From Phenylobacterium sp. LH3H17 (lineage in GTDB: Bacteria; Pseudomonadota; Alphaproteobacteria; Caulobacterales; Caulobacteraceae), in NCBI RefSeq assembly GCF_024298925.1, contig NZ_CP101283.1, forward strand, positions 310,001 through 374,000: a stretch of 64,000 nt of DNA, in the 5' to 3' direction. Every line of letters starts with the position of its first letter. Positions within the stretch are counted from its first letter, which is position 1. Shown one piece after another: positions 26,422-35,608 of this stretch. Both the position numbers and the translations under genes were made by a program. The notes under the pieces are model-generated. The model made no database searches. It was not told the DNA's origin and saw nothing but the letters and a program-made list of their open reading frames with translations.

Positions 26422-26480
26422 GAGACCTCGTTTCCGGCAGGCCCTTGCGGCGGGGCCGCCGAAGCCCCTATTCGGGCGCC

Positions 26481-27125
26481 ATGAGCGTGACCGCGAAGAT
26501 CTGTGGCCTGACTACCCCCCAGACCGTGACGGCCGCCCTGGACGGCGGCGCGTCGCATCTGGGCTTCATGTTTTTCGCCAAGAGCCCGCGGAACATCGAA
26601 CCCGAGATGGCCGCGCGCCTGACGCCGCCGGCGCGGGCAAAGAACGCCAAGATCGTCGCGGTGACCGTCGATCCCGACGACGCCCTGGTCGAGCAGCTGG
26701 CCGCGACGCTCAAGCCCGACTTCATCCAGCTGCACGGCAAGGAGACCCCCGCTCGCGCCCGCCAGGTGGCGCTGCGCTCGGGCGCCGGCGTGATCAAGGT
26801 GATCTCGGTCTCGAGCGCCCACGACATCGACACGGCCCGGCCCTACGAGAGTGTCGTCGACCACCTGATGTTCGACGCGAAGCCGCCCAGCGACCATCCG
26901 CTGCCGGGCGGCGCGGGGGCGCGGTTCGACTGGACCCTGCTCGCCGGGCGCAGGTTCGAGCGGCCCTGGTTCCTCGCCGGGGGCCTGGATCCCTGGAACG
27001 TGGGCGAGGCCGTGCGGCTGTCCGGCGCGCCGCTGGTGGACGTTTCCTCTGGCGTGGAGCGCGGTCCCGGACTAAAGGACCCGGCCTTGATCGTGGCCTT
27101 CCTTGACGCCGTCCGTCGCGCCTGA
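26481..27125 (+). CDS. trpF: Phosphoribosylanthranilate isomerase
   Basis: Tryptophan pathway step 3, an Amadori rearrangement in a TIM barrel. Catalytic Cys8 in KICGL and the general-acid aspartate in [10 protein letters not shown] are present; the phosphate-binding AGGLDPWNV and [15 protein letters not shown] loops close the barrel. 214 residues. No ribosome site is visible before ATG 26481. First gene of trpF-trpB-trpA-accD, the standard alphaproteobacterial cluster. Confidence 0.96.
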   Translation: MSVTAKICGLTTPQTVTAALDGGASHLGFMFFAKSPRNIEPEMAARLTPPARAKNAKIVAVTVDPDDALVEQLAATLKPDFIQLHGKETPARARQVALRSGAGVIKVISVSSAHDIDTARPYESVVDHLMFDAKPPSDHPLPGGAGARFDWTLLAGRRFERPWFLAGGLDPWNVGEAVRLSGAPLVDVSSGVERGPGLKDPALIVAFLDAVRRA

Positions 27126-27132
27126 GGTTCTC

Positions 27133-28349
<1,217 letters not shown>

Positions 28350-28353
<4 letters not shown>

Positions 28354-29183
28354 CCAAAGCCCGTATCGAGGCCCGCTTCGCCCAGCTCAAGGCGGAGAAC
28401 CGGGCGGCCTTCGTCCCCTATGTCATGGCCGGCGATCCCGACGCCGCCACCGCCGCGGCGATCCTGAAGGCCCTGCCGGGCGCCGGCGCGGACCTGATCG
28501 AGGTGGGCTTCCCGTTCTCCGATCCCATGGCCGAGGGGCCGCCGATCCAGCGCGCCGCCCAGCGGGCGCTGGCGAACGGCATGACCTTGAAGGGCGTGCT
28601 GGCCGCGGTGGCGCAGTTCCGCAAGGGCGACGACACGACGCCCGTGATCCTGATGGGCTACGCCAATCCGCTGATCGGCTGGGGCTTTCCGGCCTTCGCC
28701 CGCGACATGGCCGCCGCCGGGGTCGACGGCCTGATCGTCGTCGACATCCCGCCGGAAGAAGCCGATCCCCTGGCCGACGCGCTCGACGCGGAGAACCTGT
28801 CCCTGATCCGGCTGGCCACGCCGACTACCGACGATGCGCGACTGCCCATCGTCGTGCGCCGCACCTCGGGCTTCGTCTATTACGTGTCCGTCGCCGGGGT
28901 GACGGGGGTGAAGGAAGCCGACGCCGACACCGTGGCGCCCCATGTGGCCCGGGTCCGCGCCGCCTCCGGCCTGCCGGTGGCGGTGGGCTTCGGCATCAAG
29001 ACGCCGGAGCGCGCCGGAGCGATCGCCAAGGTCGCCGACGCCGTGGTGGTGGGTTCCGCGCTGGTTGACGAGGTCGCTTTCGCCTTGGCAATGAACGAAT
29101 CTGTGACCGGGCGGGTGCTTTCCAAAGTCGAATCCTTGGCTAAGGCTGTGCGCTCCGCGCGAGTCGAAAGCCTCACGGTGTAG
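28350..29183 (+). CDS. trpA: Tryptophan synthase alpha chain
   Basis: TIM-barrel subunit that cleaves indole-3-glycerol phosphate and channels indole to TrpB. The general acid/base Glu is Glu51 ([11 protein letters not shown]). The second catalytic acid, Asp60 of E. coli in the ADGP loop, is replaced by Glu62 here (MAEGPPIQ). The phosphate-binding loops ([22 protein letters not shown]) are intact. 277 residues with a TTG start overlapping the trpB stop. Confidence 0.95.
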
Positions 29184-29189
29184 AACCCC

Positions 29190-30122
29190 ATGGCGATGGC
29201 TGAACAGCGAAACGACAAGCCCGGCAAGGGCGGTCCCCAGGGGCCCCGCGAGCGACGCGGATGGCTGGCCAAGATCGCGCCCGGCGTGCGCAATCTGGTG
29301 GCCAAGCGCGAGACCCCCGAGAATCTCTGGGTGAAGTGCCCCGACACCGGGGAAATGATCTATCGCTCGGACCTGGAGGCCGCCCTTTGGGTGACCCCCT
29401 CCGGCAGTCACATGCGGATCGGCGCCGATCAGCGCCTGCGCTACACCTTTGACGACGGGGTCTATGAGAAGCTGGCGGCGCCTACGGGCGTGGTCGACGA
29501 CCCGCTGAAGTTCCCCGACGTGCGCCCCTACATGGAACGGCTGAAGGCCGCCCGGAAGACCATCGGGTCGCAGGACGCCATGACCAGCGCCTACGGGACC
29601 ATCAAGGGTCAGGGCGCGGTAGTCTCGGTGCAGGACTTCGCCTTCATGGGCGGTTCGCTGGGCATCGGGGTGGGCGAGGCCTTCATCAAGGCCGCCCAGG
29701 AAGCCGTGCGCCGCGAGGTCCCCTATGTGATCTTCACCGCCGCCGGCGGGGCGCGGATGCAGGAGGGCACGCTGGCCCTGATGCAGATGGCGCGCACGAC
29801 CCTGGCGCTGAACGAGGTCAAGGCCGCGGGCCTGCCCTATATCGTGGTGCTCACCGACCCGACCACGGGCGGGGTCACGGCGTCGTACGCCATGCTGGGC
29901 GACATCCACCTGGCCGAGCCCAACGCCATGATCGCCTTCGCCGGCCGCCGGGTGATCGAGCAGACGATCCGCGAGACCCTGCCGGTGGGCTTCCAGCGCG
30001 CCGAGTTCCTGGTGGAGCGCGGCATGGTCGACCGAGTGGTCACCCGCGCCGAACTGCCCCAGGTCCTGGGCTCCCTGCTCAAGACCCTGATGATGGGACG
30101 CGCGCGTTCGAAAGCGGCCTGA
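29190..30122 (+). CDS. accD: Acetyl-CoA carboxylase carboxyltransferase subunit beta, zinc ribbon degenerate
   Basis: Half of the carboxyltransferase that makes malonyl-CoA; its AccA partner is not in the window. The crotonase-fold core is intact (FMGGSLGIGVGEAFIKA; FTAAGGARMQEGTLALMQMA; LTDPTTGGVTASYAMLGD). The N-terminal zinc ribbon is degenerate: of the four cysteines in E. coli AccD only Cys50 remains, the others being Thr53, Thr69 and Gly72. 310 residues. Two start ATGs (29190, 29196) are possible. Follows trpA by 6 bases, probably co-transcribed. Confidence 0.95.
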   Translation: MAMAEQRNDKPGKGGPQGPRERRGWLAKIAPGVRNLVAKRETPENLWVKCPDTGEMIYRSDLEAALWVTPSGSHMRIGADQRLRYTFDDGVYEKLAAPTGVVDDPLKFPDVRPYMERLKAARKTIGSQDAMTSAYGTIKGQGAVVSVQDFAFMGGSLGIGVGEAFIKAAQEAVRREVPYVIFTAAGGARMQEGTLALMQMARTTLALNEVKAAGLPYIVVLTDPTTGGVTASYAMLGDIHLAEPNAMIAFAGRRVIEQTIRETLPVGFQRAEFLVERGMVDRVVTRAELPQVLGSLLKTLMMGRARSKAA

Positions 30123-30130
30123 TTTCCATA

Positions 30131-30258
30131 GATGCTCCCCCTTTGGGGGAGCTGTCAGCGAAGCTGACTGAGGGGGACTTTGACTCTCAACGCTGCGGCG
30201 GCTGCGGCCCCCTCCACCACTTCGTGGTCCCCCTCCCCCAGCGGGGGAGGATTTAGAA
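30131..30258. repeat. Composite palindromic repeat, left of folC
   Basis: A 56-base arm (30131-30186, beginning GATGCTCCCCCTTTGGGGGA, with inner palindrome TCAGCGAAGCTGA) is followed by a second palindromic part (CCACTTCGTGG; CTCCCCCAGCGGGGGAG) ending GGGGAGGATTTAGAA right against the folC ATG. A copy in inverted orientation lies at 31584-31720; the 56-base arms differ at one position. The repeat end supplies the folC ribosome site. Confidence 0.85.
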
Positions 30259-31578
30259 ATGTATGATCCGATCCGCGCCTCGGACGAGGTGATCCTGCGG
30301 CTGCGCGCACATCATCCGTCGCTGATCGACCTGACCACAGGGCGGGTGGAGCGCCTGCTCGCCGCCCTGGGAAACCCCGAGAAGCGCCTGCCGCCGGTGA
30401 TCCACGTGGCCGGCACCAATGGCAAGGGTTCGACCGTGGCCTATCTGCGGGCCATCGGCGAGGCCGCGGGTCTGAGGGTCCACGCCATCACCTCGCCGCA
30501 CCTGGTCCGCTTCGCCGAGCGCATCCGCCTGGCCGGGACCCTGATCACCGACGCACAGCTTTCGGACCTGATCGACCGGGTCGAGGCCGCCAACGCCGGA
30601 GAACCGATCAGCTTCTTCGAGATCACCACGGTCCTGGCCCTACAGGCCTTCGCCGAGACCCCGGCCGACCTCTGCATCGTCGAGGTGGGCCTTGGCGGCC
30701 GGTTCGACGCCACTAACATCTTCGACGCACCGGCGGTCAGCGTGATCACCCCGGTGGACTATGACCACCTGGAGATGCTGGGGCCGGAGCTGACCAAGAT
30801 CGCCTGGGAGAAGGCTGGGATCATCAAGGCGGGCCGCCCAGCTGTCGTCGCGCGCCAGATCGAGGAGGGCGAGGCGGTGATCCTCGCGGAGGCCGAGGCG
30901 CTCGGCGCCCCGGTCACCCTGATGGGCCGCGACTTCGACGCCTGGGAGGAGCGCGGCCGGCTACTGGTGCAGATGGAGGACCGGCTATACGACCTGCCGC
31001 CGCCCAGCCTGTTCGGCGGCTACCAGTTCGCCAACGCCGGCCTGGCCGTGGCCGCGGCGCTTGCCCTGGGCGATCCACGCATCGACGAGGCGGCGCTGGC
31101 CAAGGGGGTCGCCTCGGCGGTCTGGCCGGCGCGGTTCCAGCGCCTGACCGATGGACCGATGGCCAAGTTGGCCGATGAGCGCGGGGCCGATCTCTGGTTG
31201 GACGGCGGCCACAATCCCCATGCGGGCCGGGCGCTGGCCGAGGCGGCCGGCCGGCTGGTCGCCCGCGATCCGCGTCCCCTGGTGCTGGTGGCCGCGATGT
31301 TCGCCCGCAAGGACGCCCTGGGCTTCTTCCAGCCCTTCGCGGGGCTCAATCCCAAGGTCTTCACCACGACGTTCGACTCGCCCAATGCAGCGGACGCGGG
31401 CGAACTCGCCGCCGCGGCCAGAGCCGCCGGGCTGGAGGCCGAGGTGGTCCTGGATGTGGAGGCGGGGCTGCGGCGGGCGCTGGAAGGCTCCGGCCCAGCG
31501 CCGCATGTCCTGATCTGCGGCGGGCTGCACTTCGCCGGCGAGGTCCTGGCGATGAGCCCGGAGACGTGGCCGAGCTAG
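30259..31578 (+). CDS. folC: Bifunctional folylpolyglutamate synthase / dihydrofolate synthase
   Basis: Mur-ligase-family enzyme that adds glutamate to dihydropteroate and to reduced folates. P-loop GTNGKGST (52-59), TSPHLVRFAERIRL, VEVGLGGRFDATN and the C-terminal DGGHNPHAGRAL are all present. 439 residues. The ATG follows GGGGAGGA, which lies within an interspersed repeat, so translation may depend on repeat-borne sequence. In related genomes folC commonly follows accD. Confidence 0.96.
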   Translation: MYDPIRASDEVILRLRAHHPSLIDLTTGRVERLLAALGNPEKRLPPVIHVAGTNGKGSTVAYLRAIGEAAGLRVHAITSPHLVRFAERIRLAGTLITDAQLSDLIDRVEAANAGEPISFFEITTVLALQAFAETPADLCIVEVGLGGRFDATNIFDAPAVSVITPVDYDHLEMLGPELTKIAWEKAGIIKAGRPAVVARQIEEGEAVILAEAEALGAPVTLMGRDFDAWEERGRLLVQMEDRLYDLPPPSLFGGYQFANAGLAVAAALALGDPRIDEAALAKGVASAVWPARFQRLTDGPMAKLADERGADLWLDGGHNPHAGRALAEAAGRLVARDPRPLVLVAAMFARKDALGFFQPFAGLNPKVFTTTFDSPNAADAGELAAAARAAGLEAEVVLDVEAGLRRALEGSGPAPHVLICGGLHFAGEVLAMSPETWPS

Positions 31579-31583
31579 GTCTC

Positions 31584-31720
31584 TTCCAGATCCTCCCCTC
31601 ATGGGGGAGGTGGCGCGTCGCCCTCTTCGGCGACGTGACGGAGGGGGTTGAAGCGCTCGAAAGCGAGTCAAAGTCCCCCTCAGTCAGCTTCGCTGACAGC
31701 TCCCCCAGAGGGGGAGCATC
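31584..31720. repeat. Composite palindromic repeat, right of folC (inverted copy)
   Basis: Inverted copy of the element at 30131-30258. Its near end, read on the minus strand, is GGGGAGGATCTGGAA, and its far arm (31665-31720) is the reverse complement of 30131-30186 with one mismatch in 56. It begins 5 bases past the folC stop, so folC is framed symmetrically. Its hairpins probably also separate the convergent folC and trxA transcripts. Confidence 0.85.
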
Positions 31721-31729
31721 TGGAGGTCC

Positions 31730-32053
31730 CTAGACCCCCGCCTCGCTCAGCCAGTCCAGGATCTTCTGCTTGGGCATGGCGCCGACCTTCATGGAGGCCA
31801 TCTGGCCGTCCTTGAACAGCATCATGGTGGGGATGCCGCGCACGCCGTAGCGCGAGGGCGTGGTGGGCGAATCCTCGATGTTCAGCTTGGCCACGGTCAC
31901 CTGTCCGCCGAGTTCGGTGGCGATCTGCTCCAGGGCCGGCGCGATCTGCTTGCAGGGACCGCACCACTCCGCCCAGAAATCCACCAGCACGGGGCCGGAA
32001 GCTTGCAGGACGTCCTTGTCGAAGGACTCGTCGGTGACCGTCACGGTGCTCAT
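31730..32053 (-). CDS. trxA: Thioredoxin
   Basis: 107-residue cytoplasmic thioredoxin, the general disulfide reductant. The active site is WCGPCK (Cys31, Cys34), with the buried Asp25, the cis-proline loop RGIPTMMLF and the C-terminal helix. GAGGAG precedes the ATG. It lies 81 bases downstream of addA on the same strand. Confidence 0.96.
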   Translation of the reverse strand: MSTVTVTDESFDKDVLQASGPVLVDFWAEWCGPCKQIAPALEQIATELGGQVTVAKLNIEDSPTTPSRYGVRGIPTMMLFKDGQMASMKVGAMPKQKILDWLSEAGV

Positions 32054-32134
32054 GAAAAGCTCCTCATTGCGCGGCTTTGGGAACGCCCAGCCGCGACTCT
32101 CGATCCAGCCATGTAGGCGGCGTCACACCCGGTA

Positions 32135-35100
32135 TCAACCGGAGCGGCCCAGCTGAGCAAGGGACAAGGCCAACACGTTTTCTGGAACCACCATCAGTTT
32201 CGGACCATCGGTCCAGACCAGGGCGGCCTCGATGTCCTTGCCGGGGAAGACTTCCGCCAGCACAGCGGCATAGACAGCCATCTGGGTGAGATAGGCGGGG
32301 TCGGCGTCCTCGATACGGTCCGGGGAGGGGCGGTTGGTCTTGAAATCGACCGCCAGCACCCGGTCGGGCAGCACCACCAGCCGGTCGACGCGTCCGGAAA
32401 TCGTCAGACCGTCGGGCAGGGCCTTGGCGGAGCCGGCTACCGAGACCTCGGCCCGACTTCCAGGCCCGAACACCTCGGCGAAGGCGCCGTCGGTCAGGAC
32501 GGCCAGGGCTGCGGCGGTCATCTCGGCCCGCTGCTCCCCGGTAAGGTCGCGCTCGCGGGCCAGAATGCGGCGGGCGGCGTCGGGACGCCCGGCTAGCGCC
32601 AAGTCGGGCAGGATCTGCAGCAGGCGGTGGATCAGGTCGCCGCGCCGGAAACGGCCCAGCCCGCCCTGGGCCGCCAGGGGCGAGGCGGCGGGGGCCGCCA
32701 CGTCCTCTCCGAGCTGCGAGGGCGAGGCGTAGCGGGCATAGGCCTCGGCCCTGGCCGGTTCGGCGGTCCAGGCGGGGATGGGGTGGGCGGGCGCGACATC
32801 GGCGGTCGCCGCGCCCATGGGCGTGGGATCGTCGCCGAAGCGCAGGATATCCATGCCGCCCGACCGGACATGGCGCTTGCGCGGCGAGACCTCGGCGTGT
32901 TCGAAGGCCGCGGTGAGCGCCCCCCACCAGCCCTTGAGGTTCTCCTCCTTGGCGTTGGCCGCCACCCGGCCGCACAGCACCAGCCGGTCGCGGGCGCGGG
33001 TGAGGGCCACATAGAGCAGGCGGTAGGCCTCGTCCTCCTCCTTGCCGGCCCGCCATTCGCGGGCCTTGGCGGAGGCTTCGCAGTCGGACCCCTTGGCGGC
33101 GCTCCACAGGAATCCGCCCTGCTCGGTGGGCATCAGGGGCGAGCCCCGCGCGCCGCGCGCCAGCGTGGTCTCGGGCAGGAACACGATGGGAGCCTCCAGG
33201 CCTTTGGCGCCGTGGGCGGTCATCACCCGGACCTCGTCGCGGCCGGCCTCCATCTCGCGCTTGACCACGATGTCGAGGCTGGCGAAGGCCGCGGCCAGGC
33301 TCTCCAGGTCGTCGACCCCGCGGCTCTCGGCGGCCAGGACCTGGGCCAGGAACTCGTCCAGCGCGTCCTCGGCCTCACTCCCCAGGCGTCGCAGCAGGCG
33401 CTGGCGCATGGAGCGGCCGTCGGCGCCGCGTGACCCCAGCAGGCCGGCGTAGAATTCGAAGGGCCGCCGCCGGGGGCCCTGTGTGCGGAGATCGTCAAGC
33501 AGGGCGTGGGCCTCGGCCCAGGCCGGATGTTCCGCCGCCCGCGCCGCCAAGGTGGCCCACAGCCCCACCGCGCGGCCCTTGGCCAGGGCGTAGAGGCTGT
33601 CGTCGTCGAGGCCGCAGAACGGGCTCTTCAGCAGGGCGGCCAGGGTCAGTTCATCGGCAGGGAACTGCACGAAGCGAGCCACGGCCAGCAGGTCGTCAAA
33701 GACGATGTGCTCGGAGAGCGCCAGCCGGTCGGCCCCGGCCACCGGGACCCCGCGGCGCTTCAGCGCCCGCAGGATCTCCTCGAACAGCGCCTTGCGCCGC
33801 CGCACCAGGATCAGCACGTCGCCGGCCTTAGCCGGCCGCCAGACCTTGGCGTCCTTGTCCCAGACGCGGTCGCCGCGAGCCAGCAGGGCGGAAATCTCGG
33901 CGGCGATCTTGCCAGCCAGCCGCTTGTTGGCGCTGCCCTCGGCTTCCTCGTCCAGCGGCGCGTCCCACGCCAGGCGGTCGTCGCTGGGAATCTCGCGCTC
34001 CAGGGGCCAGAGGTCGACGCAGCCGGCATGGTCGCGGCGCACCGCCTCGTGGCGGATCAGCTCGGCCTCAAGCCGCGGCAGGATCGCCTGGGAGAGCTCG
34101 GCTGGCGCGAAGGCCGCGTCGACGAAGCCGAGCACCTCCGGCGTCGAGCGCCAGGAGGTCAGCAGGTCCACCCGCTCGAACCGGTAACCTGCGCCCGTGG
34201 CGCGATTGCGGTGGAACTCGAACTCCTGGATCAGCAGCTCGGGCCGCGCGCCCTGGAAGGAGTAGATCGACTGCTTCTCGTCGCCGACCACGAACATGTT
34301 GCGGCGGCGATCGGCCGTCACGCCGTCGCCGGAGAAGAATTCCTCGGTCAGGGCCCGGACGATCTCCCACTGCTCGGGGGCGGTGTCCTGGGCCTCGTCC
34401 ACAAGGATGTGATCGATGCCGCCGTCCAGCTTGTAGAGCACCCAGGCCGCCATCGGCCGCGAGGCGACGAGGTCGCGGGTCTTCTCGATGAGGTCGGAGA
34501 AGTCCAGCGCCCCGGAGAAGGTCTTCTCCAGCCGGTAGGCCTCCAGATAGGCGTGGGCCAGGATCAGGGCGGCCTTGGTGTCCAAGGCGACCTGGGCGGC
34601 GCGCAGGCGTTCGCGCAGTTCGGCCAGGCGGTCCTGTTCCAGCAGCAGAAAGCTGCGCAGATCCTCGCGCGACTTCAGGCCGCTGGTCTTGGCCACCCAG
34701 GCCGCGGGCGTTCCCTGGCCCTTTTCGGTGAAGAGCGCGCCCAGGCAGTCGGCGATCGTCGCCGCAGGGTTTCGGGCAATCATGCGGAGCTGGTCGGCGC
34801 ACTTCTGGTCGGTCTTGCCGCCATTGGCGAGGACCTCGGCGCAGGCGATCCAGGCGCGCTGGTCCAGGCCATCCATGGCCTCGGCTTCCAGAGTCTCGGG
34901 ATCGATCTCCGCATCGAAGCCACAGACCCGCCAGACGTCGGCCACCGCGCCCTCGAGCCCGCCCTCGCGATCCAAATAGGCCGCCAGCCGGCCCCGGCCG
35001 CTCTCGAAGGCCGCGAACATCGCCTGGAAGGCCCCGAAGTCCAGGGCCACCGAGAAGCGGGCATAGGCCTCGGCGACCAGGCCCTCGCCGCGCAGGGCGT

Positions 35101-35608
35101 GACGGGCGACGGCCTTGCGAGCCGCCGCGGCGATGGTGGCCGAGGCCGCGTCGTCCATCACCCGGAAGCCCGGCGAGACGCCCGCCTCCAGCGGGAACCG
35201 CCGCAGCAGCTTTTCGCAGAAGGCGTGGATGGTCTGGATTTTCAGGCCGCCCGGAGTCTCTAGGGCGCGGGCGAACAGGGCCCGGGCCGAGGAGAGGCCG
35301 CGGTGGTCGTAGTCCTGGGGTTCGCGACCCTCCAGCTCGGCCAGAGCCTTGCGCAGGGCGGCGTCGTCGCAGACGGACCAGCCGCCCAGCAGCTCGTACA
35401 GCCTGCGCTGCATCTCGGCGGCGGCAGCCTTGGTGTAGGTGACGCAGAGGATGGTCTCGGGCTCGGCGCCGGCCAGCAGCAGGCGCGCGACCCGGTCGAT
35501 CAGGGTCTTGGTCTTGCCCGAACCGGCGTTGGCGGTGACGAAGGCCGAGAGGCCCGGATCGGCGGCCAGGCGCTGCGGATCGGGTTTCGGGACGAGCGTC
35601 AGGCTCAC
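32135..35608 (-). CDS. addA: Double-strand break repair helicase AddA
   Basis: Helicase-nuclease subunit of the alphaproteobacterial AddAB (RecBCD-equivalent) complex that resects DNA ends for RecA. The UvrD-type helicase has Walker A TANAGSGKTKTL (around 25-36) and Walker B ILVDEAQDTAPEQWE; motif V/VI appears as VMTAHGAKGLEAPIVFLPE and LLYVALTRARDRLVL. The C-terminal RecB-type nuclease has GRVDRLVV and AVDFKTNRPSP. The GTG start overlaps the addB stop (GTGA). 1157 residues. A 10-residue longer start overlaps addB without a site. Confidence 0.95.
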   Translation of the reverse strand: MSLTLVPKPDPQRLAADPGLSAFVTANAGSGKTKTLIDRVARLLLAGAEPETILCVTYTKAAAAEMQRRLYELLGGWSVCDDAALRKALAELEGREPQDYDHRGLSSARALFARALETPGGLKIQTIHAFCEKLLRRFPLEAGVSPGFRVMDDAASATIAAAARKAVARHALRGEGLVAEAYARFSVALDFGAFQAMFAAFESGRGRLAAYLDREGGLEGAVADVWRVCGFDAEIDPETLEAEAMDGLDQRAWIACAEVLANGGKTDQKCADQLRMIARNPAATIADCLGALFTEKGQGTPAAWVAKTSGLKSREDLRSFLLLEQDRLAELRERLRAAQVALDTKAALILAHAYLEAYRLEKTFSGALDFSDLIEKTRDLVASRPMAAWVLYKLDGGIDHILVDEAQDTAPEQWEIVRALTEEFFSGDGVTADRRRNMFVVGDEKQSIYSFQGARPELLIQEFEFHRNRATGAGYRFERVDLLTSWRSTPEVLGFVDAAFAPAELSQAILPRLEAELIRHEAVRRDHAGCVDLWPLEREIPSDDRLAWDAPLDEEAEGSANKRLAGKIAAEISALLARGDRVWDKDAKVWRPAKAGDVLILVRRRKALFEEILRALKRRGVPVAGADRLALSEHIVFDDLLAVARFVQFPADELTLAALLKSPFCGLDDDSLYALAKGRAVGLWATLAARAAEHPAWAEAHALLDDLRTQGPRRRPFEFYAGLLGSRGADGRSMRQRLLRRLGSEAEDALDEFLAQVLAAESRGVDDLESLAAAFASLDIVVKREMEAGRDEVRVMTAHGAKGLEAPIVFLPETTLARGARGSPLMPTEQGGFLWSAAKGSDCEASAKAREWRAGKEEDEAYRLLYVALTRARDRLVLCGRVAANAKEENLKGWWGALTAAFEHAEVSPRKRHVRSGGMDILRFGDDPTPMGAATADVAPAHPIPAWTAEPARAEAYARYASPSQLGEDVAAPAASPLAAQGGLGRFRRGDLIHRLLQILPDLALAGRPDAARRILARERDLTGEQRAEMTAAALAVLTDGAFAEVFGPGSRAEVSVAGSAKALPDGLTISGRVDRLVVLPDRVLAVDFKTNRPSPDRIEDADPAYLTQMAVYAAVLAEVFPGKDIEAALVWTDGPKLMVVPENVLALSLAQLGRSG

